Origin: Chromatiaceae bacterium | Lineage (GTDB): Bacteria > Pseudomonadota > Gammaproteobacteria > Chromatiales > Chromatiaceae | Length of the DNA: 64,000 nucleotides | Assembly: GCA_024639005.1 (NCBI GenBank) | Contig: JAHEJD010000007.1 | Coordinates: 1-64,000, forward strand | Reading direction: 5' to 3' | Shown: positions 26,307 through 34,572 of the stretch, in pieces | Layout of the letters: every line of letters begins with the position of its first letter | Position numbering within the stretch: position 1 is the stretch's first letter | Notes under the pieces: model-generated | What the model saw: only the letters and a program-made list of their open reading frames with translations | Databases searched by the model: none | Told to the model about the DNA's origin: nothing | Program-made: the position numbers and the translations under genes

Positions 26307-27204
26307 ACTCGTCTTCGTCATGCGGTACCTTGGGGAAGGCCCCTGAGCGCCAATCCTGTTTGGCCTGTTCAATGCGGGCCTTGCGGCTGGAGACAAAGTT
26401 CCACCAGATGTGACGTCGTGACAGGCGCTCGCCACCGATGACTACGAAATGCGTGTCTGCGACGGCCTTCACGACAACGCCGCCGACGGCGCGGACGACC
26501 GCCATGGTTCCTGCGTCGATCACACTCTCCTCGGCCTCGAGCCGTCCGCTAACGACATAGACTGCCCTTTCCTCGACCGACTCCGGCAGACGTACGCTCT
26601 GCGCCGGCGGCAGCCGTGCCTCGACATACAGCGTTTCCGCCAGGGTCTTGACCGGTGAGCGCATACCGTAGGCCTCGCCGATCAGGATCTGTACGGACAC
26701 GCCGCCGACATCGGCCGTCGGGATCGATACGGCGTCATAATGATGAAACTCGGGCGCCATCTCTTCATCCGCCTCGGGCAGGGCAAGCCAGAGCTGCAGT
26801 CCCTCGAGCCGGTTGCCGCTCGCCTTGATTTGATCACGCTGGCGTTCCGAATGCACGATGCCGCTCCCGGCGATCATCAGATTCACATCACCGGGCCGTA
26901 TGGCCAGTTCGTTGCCGAGTGAGTCGCGATGCAGCATCTCGCCTTTAAACAGGTAGGTAACGGTAGCCAGGTTGATGTGCGGGTGCGGGCGCACGTCGAT
27001 GCCCTTGCCAGGGGGGAAGTTCGCCGGCCCCATGTGGTCAAAGAATATCCATGGTCCGACCGTACGCCGCTGCCCACACGGCAATGCACGCCGCACCGAG
27101 AAACCACCGAGATCATGCGGCTTCGGTGTGACGATGCGCTCGATGGCCGAGCTACTCGCATCGCGTTGCTCCGGCCCCAGGTCTTCAACGGTCTCCAAGC
27201 TCAT
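26284..27204 (-). CDS. pirin-family protein
   Basis: A 306-residue bicupin of the pirin family. The N-terminal cupin has GPWIFFDHMGPANFPPGKGI followed by DVRPHPHINLATVTYLFKGE, which contains the metal-binding His residues, and GDVNLMIAGSGIVHSERQ with the fourth ligand region. The C-terminal cupin is degenerate as usual. Bacterial pirins include quercetinase-like dioxygenases and redox-sensitive regulators; which applies here is unknown. The ATG at 27204 has GGAG 8 bases upstream. A GTG at 27231 would overlap the stop of the KefC-like gene by GTGA and is possible. It is the last gene of a minus-strand group with KefC and KefF-like genes. Confidence 0.85.
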   Translation of the reverse strand: MSLETVEDLGPEQRDASSSAIERIVTPKPHDLGGFSVRRALPCGQRRTVGPWIFFDHMGPANFPPGKGIDVRPHPHINLATVTYLFKGEMLHRDSLGNELAIRPGDVNLMIAGSGIVHSERQRDQIKASGNRLEGLQLWLALPEADEEMAPEFHHYDAVSIPTADVGGVSVQILIGEAYGMRSPVKTLAETLYVEARLPPAQSVRLPESVEERAVYVVSGRLEAEESVIDAGTMAVVRAVGGVVVKAVADTHFVVIGGERLSRRHIWWNFVSSRKARIEQAKQDWRSGAFPKVPHDEDEFIPLPED

Positions 27205-27227
27205 GGTGCTGCTCCGACGGTCTGCGG

Positions 27228-29075
27228 TCACTCCTGCGGGGCCGCAGGTCTTTCAGGCGCCGCCTGTTGCCAATCCCCATCCGAGCGATCGGCCAGGCGG
27301 TCTTCGTCGGCCTGCATGATCTCTCGCATGCGCTCCCGGGCATCGGCCGCCATTCGCGCCCTTACATCCAGCTCCTCGTGATAGTGCTGGTAGAGCTCCT
27401 GCAGGGTCTGTTCGTCATAGGCGCGGAAGCGGTGGGCCGCCTGCTTGGCACGCCAGGCGGTGAACCCCAGTTGCTTGAGCACCCGCTCACCCAGGCGCAG
27501 CGCGCCCTCGAAGGTCTCTCGCTCGTAGACGTCGGCGCCCTTTTCGAGCAGCTCGAAGACATGCGGCACGTCCCAGGCGCGTGTGACGACCTTCAGGTTC
27601 GGGAAGTTCTCGCGCGCGAGTTCCACCAGTCGAAGCATACCCTCGCGGTCATCGATCGCAACCACGAGCATGCGCGCCTTTTCCGCACCCGCCGCCCGCA
27701 GCAGGTCGAGTCGGCCGGCGTCACCGTAGAACACCTTGAAGTGAAAGCGTCGCAGCGTCTCGATGTGATTGGGGTCATGCTCCAACACGGTCGCGTCGAT
27801 GCCGTTGGCATGCAGCAGGCGGCCGACAATCTGTCCGAAGCGGCCAAACCCGGCGATGATCACTGCATGACCCTGGTCTTCCATCGCATCCATCGGCGGC
27901 GCAGTGCCGCGATCGAGTCGCGGCGTGATGAACCTGTCGTTCAGAACCATCAGCAGGGGCGTAGTCAGCATGGAAAGCGCGACGGTCACGATCAGGGTAT
28001 CGGTCATCTCGCCGGCAAAGACGCCGGTCATCTGAGCCACTCCGAACAGCACAAAGGCGAACTCGCCGCCCTGGGAGAGTACCAGGGCGAACATCGGAAG
28101 CTGCTGTGAAGGAAGCCCGTAGATTCGACCCAGCACGAACAGGATCACGCCCTTGACCGCCACCAGGCCAAGCGCGAGAGCCGCGGTAATGATCGGATCT
28201 CTGAGGAGAATGCCGAAGTCGATGGACATGCCCACTGCGATGAAAAACAGGCCGAGCAGTAGCCCCTTGAAGGGCTCGATGTCGGACTCCAAGGCATGCC
28301 GATATTCGGATTCGGCCAGCAGTACGCCGGCGAGAAAAGCACCGAGCGCCATGGACATACCGACTGCCGCCATCAGCAACGCGGTACCGATCACCAGCAA
28401 CAGGGAAAACGCGGTGAATACCTCGCGCAATCCAGTCGCGGCGATCAGGCGCAGCACGGGCCGCAACAACAGACGCCCGAGTATAACGATAAGCGCGATG
28501 ACGCCGATCGCCTTGAGCAGTGCGACCCAGTCGAAGCCATTGGCCGTCGCGCCATTATCAATCGCTAGCAGCGGTATCACCGCGAGCATAGGGATCACCG
28601 CGATGTCTTGGAATAACAGTACGGAAAAGCCGCTTTGACCCGCCGGGGTCGGCAGGAGGTTCTTTTCATTGAGCAGCTGCAGCGCCATGGCGGTGGATGA
28701 TAGGGAGAGGCCCATTGCGGCAACCAGCGCAATGGCCGGCGCAAGCCCCAGCAGGACACCGACACCGGCCAATACACCAGTGGTTAATACTACCTGTCCG
28801 CCACCAAGACCGAGAATCGGCCTGCGCATCGCCCACAGCCGCTTTGGATCGAGCTCCAGGCCGATAGCAAACAACAGCAACACCACGCCGAACTCCGCAA
28901 AGTGCAGGATGTCCTCCGCCTCGGCGATCAGCCCGAACCCCCAGGGCCCTATGACGACGCCGGCAAGCAGATAGCCCAGCACTGCGCCAAAGCCAAGTCG
29001 TTTGGAGATCGGCACTGCAATGACTGCCGCCAGCAGATAGATAAAGGCGTTGAACAGCAGGCTGTGATCGTCCAC
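27228..29075 (-). CDS. CPA2-family cation/proton antiporter, KefB/KefC type
   Basis: A 615-residue protein with a CPA2 membrane domain of about 12 helices (residues about 5-380) and a cytoplasmic RCK/TrkA-N domain. In the membrane part LGYLLAGVVIGPWGFGLI and FGVVLLLFAIGLELDPKRLW are family-typical. The RCK domain has HAVIIAGFGRFGQIVGRLL with the GxGxxG nucleotide motif, and KVFYGDAGRLDLLRAAGAEK. KefC-type proteins release K+ in exchange for H+ and are held closed by glutathione and opened by its electrophile adducts. The start is a GTG at 29075 with GGAG 8 bases upstream. A KefF-like quinone-reductase gene ends 8 bases before it, as in enteric kefFC. A pirin gene follows. Confidence 0.9.
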   Translation of the reverse strand: MDDHSLLFNAFIYLLAAVIAVPISKRLGFGAVLGYLLAGVVIGPWGFGLIAEAEDILHFAEFGVVLLLFAIGLELDPKRLWAMRRPILGLGGGQVVLTTGVLAGVGVLLGLAPAIALVAAMGLSLSSTAMALQLLNEKNLLPTPAGQSGFSVLLFQDIAVIPMLAVIPLLAIDNGATANGFDWVALLKAIGVIALIVILGRLLLRPVLRLIAATGLREVFTAFSLLLVIGTALLMAAVGMSMALGAFLAGVLLAESEYRHALESDIEPFKGLLLGLFFIAVGMSIDFGILLRDPIITAALALGLVAVKGVILFVLGRIYGLPSQQLPMFALVLSQGGEFAFVLFGVAQMTGVFAGEMTDTLIVTVALSMLTTPLLMVLNDRFITPRLDRGTAPPMDAMEDQGHAVIIAGFGRFGQIVGRLLHANGIDATVLEHDPNHIETLRRFHFKVFYGDAGRLDLLRAAGAEKARMLVVAIDDREGMLRLVELARENFPNLKVVTRAWDVPHVFELLEKGADVYERETFEGALRLGERVLKQLGFTAWRAKQAAHRFRAYDEQTLQELYQHYHEELDVRARMAADARERMREIMQADEDRLADRSDGDWQQAAPERPAAPQE

Positions 29076-29083
29076 GACGACTC

Positions 29084-29635
29084 CTATCGAAAACCGGCGG
29101 GCCGGTAGGCCTCGAGCCTGCGTCGATACTCGAGGGCATGCGACTCGATGACGTCGGCTGGCAGGGTGTGGCCGCCATGCAGCACTAGGGGTGCCAAAAA
29201 ATTCATCCCGCAGAAACGCGCCGTCTGTTCGATCGGCCGAATCAGATCCTCGAACGCATAGCGATGGACGCCGTCGGGGCCATATTCCTCGACCGGGGCA
29301 CCGGTGCTTGCGACCAGCAGAAAGTCCTTACCGTGCAGCGCCGTCCCGCCCGGCCCATAGGCAAAACCGCGCAGCAGCACCGTATCCTGAAAGTGTTTGA
29401 AGATCGCGGGTGCGCCGTACCAGTAGATAGGATGTTGAAAGACGATCAGGTCGGCGCGGCGCAAGGCGCTCTGCTCAGCCGCGGTGTCGATATAAAAATC
29501 GGGATACCGTTCGTACAGGTCCCGAAAATCGACATTCGGGAGGTCGCAGACGACATCGCGAAGTCGGCGATTGATGACCGACTGCTCGATCGCGAGGTGC
29601 GCAAAATAGACCACGATGTTCGGGTTGCTTTGCAT
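29084..29635 (-). CDS. KefF/KefG-like NAD(P)H oxidoreductase
   Basis: A 183-residue flavodoxin-fold quinone reductase. VVYFAHLAIEQSVINRRLRD is the N-terminal flavin-binding strand and loop, and LIVFQHPIYWYGAPAIFKHF is the signature FQxPxYWYxxPA block of KefF/KefG/MdaB-type proteins. GKDFLLVASTGAP follows. In enterics KefF and KefG are ancillary subunits that activate the KefC or KefB antiporters during electrophile stress and reduce quinones. Its position just upstream of the KefC-like gene with an 8-base gap supports that role. The start at 29635 is chosen because the family motif begins immediately after it; an upstream ATG at 29743 adds a low-complexity arginine-rich tail. No strong ribosome binding site is visible. 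Confidence 0.85.
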   Translation of the reverse strand: MQSNPNIVVYFAHLAIEQSVINRRLRDVVCDLPNVDFRDLYERYPDFYIDTAAEQSALRRADLIVFQHPIYWYGAPAIFKHFQDTVLLRGFAYGPGGTALHGKDFLLVASTGAPVEEYGPDGVHRYAFEDLIRPIEQTARFCGMNFLAPLVLHGGHTLPADVIESHALEYRRRLEAYRPAGFR

Positions 29636-29711
29636 TCGCTGAATTCTACAGTGCCAGAGGGAGCCATGGCGGCGTCGAATGCCGGGTCGGCCCGGCCGCG
29701 TTCGACTTCCG

Positions 29712-30947
29712 CTACCTCTCCGGCGACTGCTCCCGCCTGGCAAGATCTCTTTCGATCTCGTCGATGTAGTTGCGATTGCGCGGCCCGTCCGAGTTGCGCC
29801 GCATCAGCTGGATCTGGAAGTTTGTCAGTTTCCCGTAGCGGAAGCTGACCTCAGAGCCCGCGAGGTAGAAGTCCCACATACGGAAGAACGACTCGTCATA
29901 GAACGCAACGGCCCCGGCCCTGCTAGCACGGAACCGCCGGCGCCAGTCGCGCAGGGTATCGGCGTAGTGCATGGTCAGGATCTCGACATCCTTGACCAAA
30001 AGGCCTGCCCGCTCGATGGCGGGCATGGTCTCGCTTAGCGCCGGAATGTGGCCGTTCGGAAAGATGTATTTCTCTACGAAAGGCGGATCGGCACGATTCG
30101 GCTTGGCGCGGGTGATCGAGTGGACCACCGCAACCCCGTCATCTGTCAGCAGGCTGCGGATGGTGCGGAAGTATTCGTCATAATGCTGCGGACCCACGTG
30201 CTCGAACATGCCAACCGAGACGATACGGTCGAACCTGCCTTCCACTTTACGGTAGTCCTTGAGCATGAACTTCGCGCGATCCGCGATTCCCGCCTCCTTG
30301 GCGCGTTGGCTGGCGACGCGCAGCTGCTCCTCGGACAGGGTGACACCGATGACGTCCGCGCCCGTAACCTCCGCCAGATACAGTCCCATGCCACCCCAGC
30401 CGCAGCCGATGTCAAGCACCCGCTGGCCGGGCGCCAGTCGCATCTTGGCGGCGATATGGCGCCTTTTCTTGCGCTGCGCCTCCTCGAGCGTCTCGTCGCC
30501 GTTTTCGTAATAGGCGCAGGAGTATTGCATGTCAGGGTCGAGGAAAAGGCGGAACAGTCGCTCGTCCAGATCGTAGTGATGGGCGACATTGCGTCTCGCC
30601 GTCTCGGGCAGGATATGGCGGCGAAGCATGCGGTGCAACATCCGGCCGGCCTCGTGCGCCAGGGCGGGGATCGAGGCGAAGTTCTTTGCCCCGTTGCGCT
30701 TGACGAGCGCGAGAAAGTCGAAGATATCGCCTTCCTCCACGACGAGTCGCCCGTGCATGTAGAGCTCCGCGAACTGCAGCGACGGGTCCAGCCACAGGGC
30801 CGTCACCGCACCGGAGTCCGTCAGGCGGAGCCGGGCGACGGGCGACGAGCCGTCACCGAACGCCCGCTTGTCTCCGGAGGGAAACGCCACCTCCACCGCG
30901 CCCGCCTTGACGCCGCGCTCGAACATGCTGATCAGGTACCGTTCCAT
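29712..30947 (-). CDS. cfa: cyclopropane-fatty-acyl-phospholipid synthase
   Basis: A 411-residue methyltransferase. The N-terminal domain ends in ARRNVAHHYDLDERLFRLFL and the catalytic domain has DMQYSCAYYENGDETLEEAQ, both CFA synthase signatures. The SAM site is VLDIGCGWGGMGLYLAEVTG, and FEHVGPQHYDEYF with YIFPNGHIPALSE completes the family pattern. The enzyme would convert unsaturated phospholipid acyl chains to cyclopropane rings at the membrane, an adaptation to acid or other stress. The ATG at 30947 has AAAGGAA six bases upstream. A kefF-like gene follows 77 bases later on the same strand, so lipid stress and electrophile defence genes may share a transcript. It is divergent from the AEC transporter gene. 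Confidence 0.92.
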   Translation of the reverse strand: MERYLISMFERGVKAGAVEVAFPSGDKRAFGDGSSPVARLRLTDSGAVTALWLDPSLQFAELYMHGRLVVEEGDIFDFLALVKRNGAKNFASIPALAHEAGRMLHRMLRRHILPETARRNVAHHYDLDERLFRLFLDPDMQYSCAYYENGDETLEEAQRKKRRHIAAKMRLAPGQRVLDIGCGWGGMGLYLAEVTGADVIGVTLSEEQLRVASQRAKEAGIADRAKFMLKDYRKVEGRFDRIVSVGMFEHVGPQHYDEYFRTIRSLLTDDGVAVVHSITRAKPNRADPPFVEKYIFPNGHIPALSETMPAIERAGLLVKDVEILTMHYADTLRDWRRRFRASRAGAVAFYDESFFRMWDFYLAGSEVSFRYGKLTNFQIQLMRRNSDGPRNRNYIDEIERDLARREQSPER

Positions 30948-31113
30948 GCATTCCTTTCCCCGCCCAACGCAGGTTAAGCGCAATGGGCCGGTCAGGGAAA
31001 GCGGCGCAAGCCCCGCGCAGCACCAAAGTGCGCAGCTTGCGTTCGGCATCCGAACAGATACTCTGCGCAACCAGAGGCGACCACGCCCGAACACTGCCTG
31101 ATACCCTTCCACG

Positions 31114-32058
31114 ATGCTTTCCATCATTTTCGATATCGTCGCACCCGTTTTTCTCGTCATTGGTGCGGGCTACCTGGCGGTACGCCGCGGATTGTTCAGC
31201 GACAACATGGTCGATGGACTGATGAAGTTCGCCATCCAGTTTGCGGTGCCGTGTCTGTTGTTCGCTGCCACCTCAACCATGGACCTTGGTACTGCCTATG
31301 ACTGGCGGCTGATGAGCGCGTTCTACATTGGCTCTACGGCCAGCTTCACCGCCGCGACGCTACTCGCCTGGAAGGTATTTGGTCGGACGCCCGGCGAAGC
31401 AGTCGCCGTGGGGTTCGGGGCGCTTTTCTCGAACTTGGTGCTGCTGGGCCTCCCGATCTCGGAGCGCGCATGGGGTAGCGATACGGCTGCAATGGCACCG
31501 GCTTATGCGATCGTCTCGGTACATGCGCCGTTTTGTTATCTGCTCGGCATCACCAGCATGGAGTTATTGCGGGCCGACGGGCGATCACTGCCCGAAACGG
31601 CGACAGTGGTCGCGCGTGCGATGTTTCGCAACAGCCTGATGATCGGCATCGCTCTGGGTTTTATCGTCAACGTCACCCAACTTTCGCTGCCGGAGGCCCT
31701 GGTTTCATCGGTGGACATCGTCGCCCGCGCGGCATTGCCTGCGGCGCTGTTCGGCCTCGGGGGCACTCTCACACGCTATTCGGCGAAGGCGTCGGTCGGT
31801 GAGGCGAGCACCATCTCGGCGATATCGCTGGTAGTCCACCCGGGCATCAGCTTCGCCATCTGTCATTTGCTGAATGTACCGGACGGACCCACCAGCGCAG
31901 TGGTCCTGATGGCAGCCATGGCTCCGGGCGTAAACGCCTATCTATTTGCCAGCATGTACCAACGAGGGCAGAGTACAGCTGCCAGTGCGGTCTTGCTGGG
32001 AACGGCGGCATCGATACTGAGCGTCAGCACCTGGTTGTGGATATTGGAATCTACCTAG
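31114..32058 (+). CDS. AEC-family transporter
   Basis: A 314-residue membrane protein with about 10 helices in the two-lobed arrangement of the auxin efflux carrier family. IVAPVFLVIGAGYLAVRRGL opens the first lobe with the family's characteristic G-Y block, and VDGLMKFAIQFAVPCLLFAA follows. The second lobe has ARAALPAALFGLGGTLTRYS and LMAAMAPGVNAYLFASMYQR, matching the conserved APGxNA-type crossover. Bacterial members export or import organic acids and amino-acid derivatives such as malate; the substrate here is unknown. The stop TAG lies inside the left arm of the 269-bp palindromic element, so the last codons or the stop itself may have been created by its insertion. It diverges from the cfa gene. 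Confidence 0.85.
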   Translation: MLSIIFDIVAPVFLVIGAGYLAVRRGLFSDNMVDGLMKFAIQFAVPCLLFAATSTMDLGTAYDWRLMSAFYIGSTASFTAATLLAWKVFGRTPGEAVAVGFGALFSNLVLLGLPISERAWGSDTAAMAPAYAIVSVHAPFCYLLGITSMELLRADGRSLPETATVVARAMFRNSLMIGIALGFIVNVTQLSLPEALVSSVDIVARAALPAALFGLGGTLTRYSAKASVGEASTISAISLVVHPGISFAICHLLNVPDGPTSAVVLMAAMAPGVNAYLFASMYQRGQSTAASAVLLGTAASILSVSTWLWILEST

Positions 32059-32323
32059 TGGGCCATGCGGGAAGTTCGGTTACTCACAGAGCGCCGCTGA
32101 TGAGCCAAGGTAAGGCGCACGCCGCAGGGAATGGCAGGCCCTTTTCAAGGCGTGCAACGCCACATTGGCTCATCAGCGACGCTCCCTCCGGGCCAGCCCA
32201 CAAGCCACGTTGACCGCGTTACGCTCGCTGGAATTGGCGACGGCCAGTCCTGCGCTCGCGTGCCTTGCCAACCCGGCTTGTGGACTGGCTGTGGGTTACC
32301 GAACTTCCCGCATGGCCCACTAG
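32055..32323. repeat. 269-bp palindromic element (MITE-like)
   Basis: The ends form an inverted repeat of 29 bases (32055-32083 with 32295-32323), starting CTAGTGGGCCATGCGG, with one mismatch. Inside, CGCTGATGAGCCAA at 32095-32108 pairs perfectly with 32165-32178, and GCACGCC at 32117-32123 pairs with 32149-32155 inside that arm. A second hairpin pairs 32192-32206 with 32275-32289 (15 bases, one mismatch). The whole could fold as a cruciform with two side arms. It has no coding capacity. It supplies the stop codon of the AEC gene. This is the layout of a small non-autonomous element or a large structured terminator; only its presence elsewhere in the genome would decide. Confidence 0.75.
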
Positions 32324-32458
32324 CACGCATTCGACGCGGATCTACCTCCCAGGCATGCGCCATCAGCCACCGACAGCTGTGGCGTCACTGAGGCGCCGGT
32401 CGTACGCGAACGCCGACGGTTTGTGAGCAACGTCTCTTCTCGTCGGGATCCGAAACTC

Positions 32459-33136
32459 TCACTCCAATAAAGGTTGCAAAGGTTGTGATGGCCCGGCTGT
32501 GATCGGAATAATGATTTCGTTGCGGCGCAGGAAACCCGGTGTGAACGGATCGTTGTAATAGGCGTAGACCGCCGCACCGGCGGGCTCGAGCTGGCGCCCG
32601 AGCATCCAGTTGCGCAGGCGTCGTTCCTGCTCGGCGATTAACGGGTCGTCGGTGCGGCCGCTGAAGCGCACCGCGGCGACTCGCCGTGCCGGCAACTCGC
32701 GCAACCGGACGCCATCACCAGCGGGCGCGGGCAGGTCCTCGATGCGATAGGCAGACGGCATGATGAACTGCACCGCCCATGCGCCGTCGCCAGCCGTTGT
32801 CTGGGTTACCGGCGCGGTCATCGCGATCTTCTCATCGGGGGCCACGGCCTGCTGCTGCACTGGGGCCGTCATCGCAATACGCTCGCCAGCGCGCTCCTTG
32901 GCGAAGATGTATCGTGCCAGCGGTCCGAACCCATCGCTCAGGCCCCGTTGGCGGTTACCTTCTCGGATCACCTCTGCGACCACCAGCGGCGGGTAGTCGC
33001 GGATCTCGAAATCGCCGTCCTGGGTGATCAGCACATAGTCGGGCAGTTCCACATTCTGGACGACGTAGACGAAAACCAGCATGGCGGCCACGGCCAGCCC
33101 AAGGACGGAGACAGTCACGATCAGCGCTATTTTCAT
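32459..33136 (-). CDS. SOUL-family haem-binding protein
   Basis: A 225-residue protein with one N-terminal membrane helix (about residues 3-25), then a SOUL domain. Family features are YVLITQDGDFEIRDYPPLVV, with the DxxFEIRxY opening. GERIAMTAPVQQQAV and DEKIAMTAPVTQTTAG give the repeated IAMTxPV pair, and YNDPFTPGFLRRNEIIIPI is the C-terminal block. SOUL proteins bind haem or other tetrapyrroles; bacterial members are mostly uncharacterised. Two ATGs at 33139 and 33136 are possible. I take 33136 because GGAG is six bases upstream. The gene lies 195 bases from the divergent coiled-coil protein gene and 135 bases from the palindromic element. Confidence 0.88.
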   Translation of the reverse strand: MKIALIVTVSVLGLAVAAMLVFVYVVQNVELPDYVLITQDGDFEIRDYPPLVVAEVIREGNRQRGLSDGFGPLARYIFAKERAGERIAMTAPVQQQAVAPDEKIAMTAPVTQTTAGDGAWAVQFIMPSAYRIEDLPAPAGDGVRLRELPARRVAAVRFSGRTDDPLIAEQERRLRNWMLGRQLEPAGAAVYAYYNDPFTPGFLRRNEIIIPITAGPSQPLQPLLE

Positions 33137-33330
33137 CATCGGCTCCACGGTAATTTTTCCAGGCAGGTCACCCGGTCTACTCGCATTGTCATTTCGCGAT
33201 AAGCTCCCGAGCTGCCCTTTCGGCCACCTTGAGAGGAAGCGTGCTGCCATTTACACGTCTGAAGGCTACCGGCGCTTGCGGCGACAGTAATGGCATAGAA
33301 TGCGCGGTTAACCAGTAATCGAGACTTACG

Positions 33331-34539
33331 ATGATCCGATGCGCGAAGATATTGTCCGGTTTGGTCCTTTACACCGCAGGCGCCTCGGCCGACGTGGTTG
33401 GGGAGTCTCTGCAGCAGGCCGACATACTCTGGGACAAGACCGTCGAGTACGCCGGCGCAACGCTGGACCGGGCGCGTCGACTCTGGCGCGAGGAGCATCC
33501 CGAGGATGCGCAGCTATGGGAGGATCTGATCCCGCGGCTGGACGAGGTCATCGTATTGCAGGATCGTCAGCGGCAGCTGCCCGAGTCCGCCTGGTTCGGT
33601 GACGACCAGGCATCCAATACCGACGACATCAACGCCCTGCTCGACGAAGTCGCAGACATCCTGATCGGCGATAACACCCTGCGCGAGCGAATGCGGGAAC
33701 TGACCGCGGCGATGGCCGACAACCGCCAGGCGGTCGTCCAATTGAAGCGCCGCAAGATGAGCGCCCCGTCGGACTCAATGTGGCGCAAGACCGTCGCGGA
33801 TATCGAGGACGAGATCGCCAAACGCGAGAGGCTGCTGGCCGAGCAGCGGCAGGCGATGGCAGACCTTCACACCGAGGCGGCCGCCGAACTGCGCGCCATG
33901 GGCCTGGATATCGACGCCGAGGGGCTGGAATTTCTGCTATCGACCGTCGTCGGCGATAACGTCATGGATATGACCCTGGCCTTCGAACAGGTGCGCGCGC
34001 TGACCGAGCAGCTCGAGACACTGACCGTAGAGAGCCGGGAAGACCTGCCGACAGCGCGACGTTATTACGGTATGTATGTGGTGTTGCTCAAGACCCTGGA
34101 TCACATGCATGCCGCGTTGCTTGACGGTATCGCGACGGACTACCTCCCGCGCATCGATGCCATCGCCAGGCGCGCGCGGGAACTCCAGCAGGAGACGCAG
34201 ACGCTGATTGCACAGCGCCCCAGCAAGGTCCTCGAATCCAACCTCGCGGCACAGCGACTCACCATCGAGGCCGCCGGACGCTATGCCGAGTATCTGAAGG
34301 GGCAGCAGCGTCAGGTCGAGGCCTCCCGCCAACGCCTGACGCAAGATATCGCAGTGGCGCAGAACACCTATGACACGGTCAAGATGTCGGGTGATCTAGT
34401 GGCCATGATGCAAGACAGCCGCCAGCTCCTGGACAGCCTGTTCCGCCTGCAGGTACCGCCGCTGCGGGCGTTCGAGAACCTGGAGATGAAGCGGGAGTTT
34501 CAGCGTCTGACCTCGGCGCTGCGTCAAGAGAGCGTCTGA
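33331..34539 (+). CDS. exported coiled-coil protein of unknown function
   Basis: I do not recognise the family of this 402-residue protein. A short hydrophobic N-terminus (MIRCAKILSGLVLYTAGASA) looks like a signal peptide with cleavage after ASA. Nearly all the rest is predicted helical, with many heptad-like stretches such as ADIEDEIAKRERLLAEQRQA and ARELQQETQTLIAQRPSKVL, so it is probably a periplasmic coiled-coil rod. There are no cysteines in the mature part. The nucleoside transporter gene begins 33 bases after its stop, so the two are likely cotranscribed, and the protein might act with that transporter. The start ATG at 33331 follows GAGACTTACG with modest resemblance to a ribosome binding site. 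Confidence 0.75.
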   Translation: MIRCAKILSGLVLYTAGASADVVGESLQQADILWDKTVEYAGATLDRARRLWREEHPEDAQLWEDLIPRLDEVIVLQDRQRQLPESAWFGDDQASNTDDINALLDEVADILIGDNTLRERMRELTAAMADNRQAVVQLKRRKMSAPSDSMWRKTVADIEDEIAKRERLLAEQRQAMADLHTEAAAELRAMGLDIDAEGLEFLLSTVVGDNVMDMTLAFEQVRALTEQLETLTVESREDLPTARRYYGMYVVLLKTLDHMHAALLDGIATDYLPRIDAIARRARELQQETQTLIAQRPSKVLESNLAAQRLTIEAAGRYAEYLKGQQRQVEASRQRLTQDIAVAQNTYDTVKMSGDLVAMMQDSRQLLDSLFRLQVPPLRAFENLEMKREFQRLTSALRQESV

Positions 34540-34572
34540 CAGGACCCTCGGCGACCGGGCGATCACAGATTC

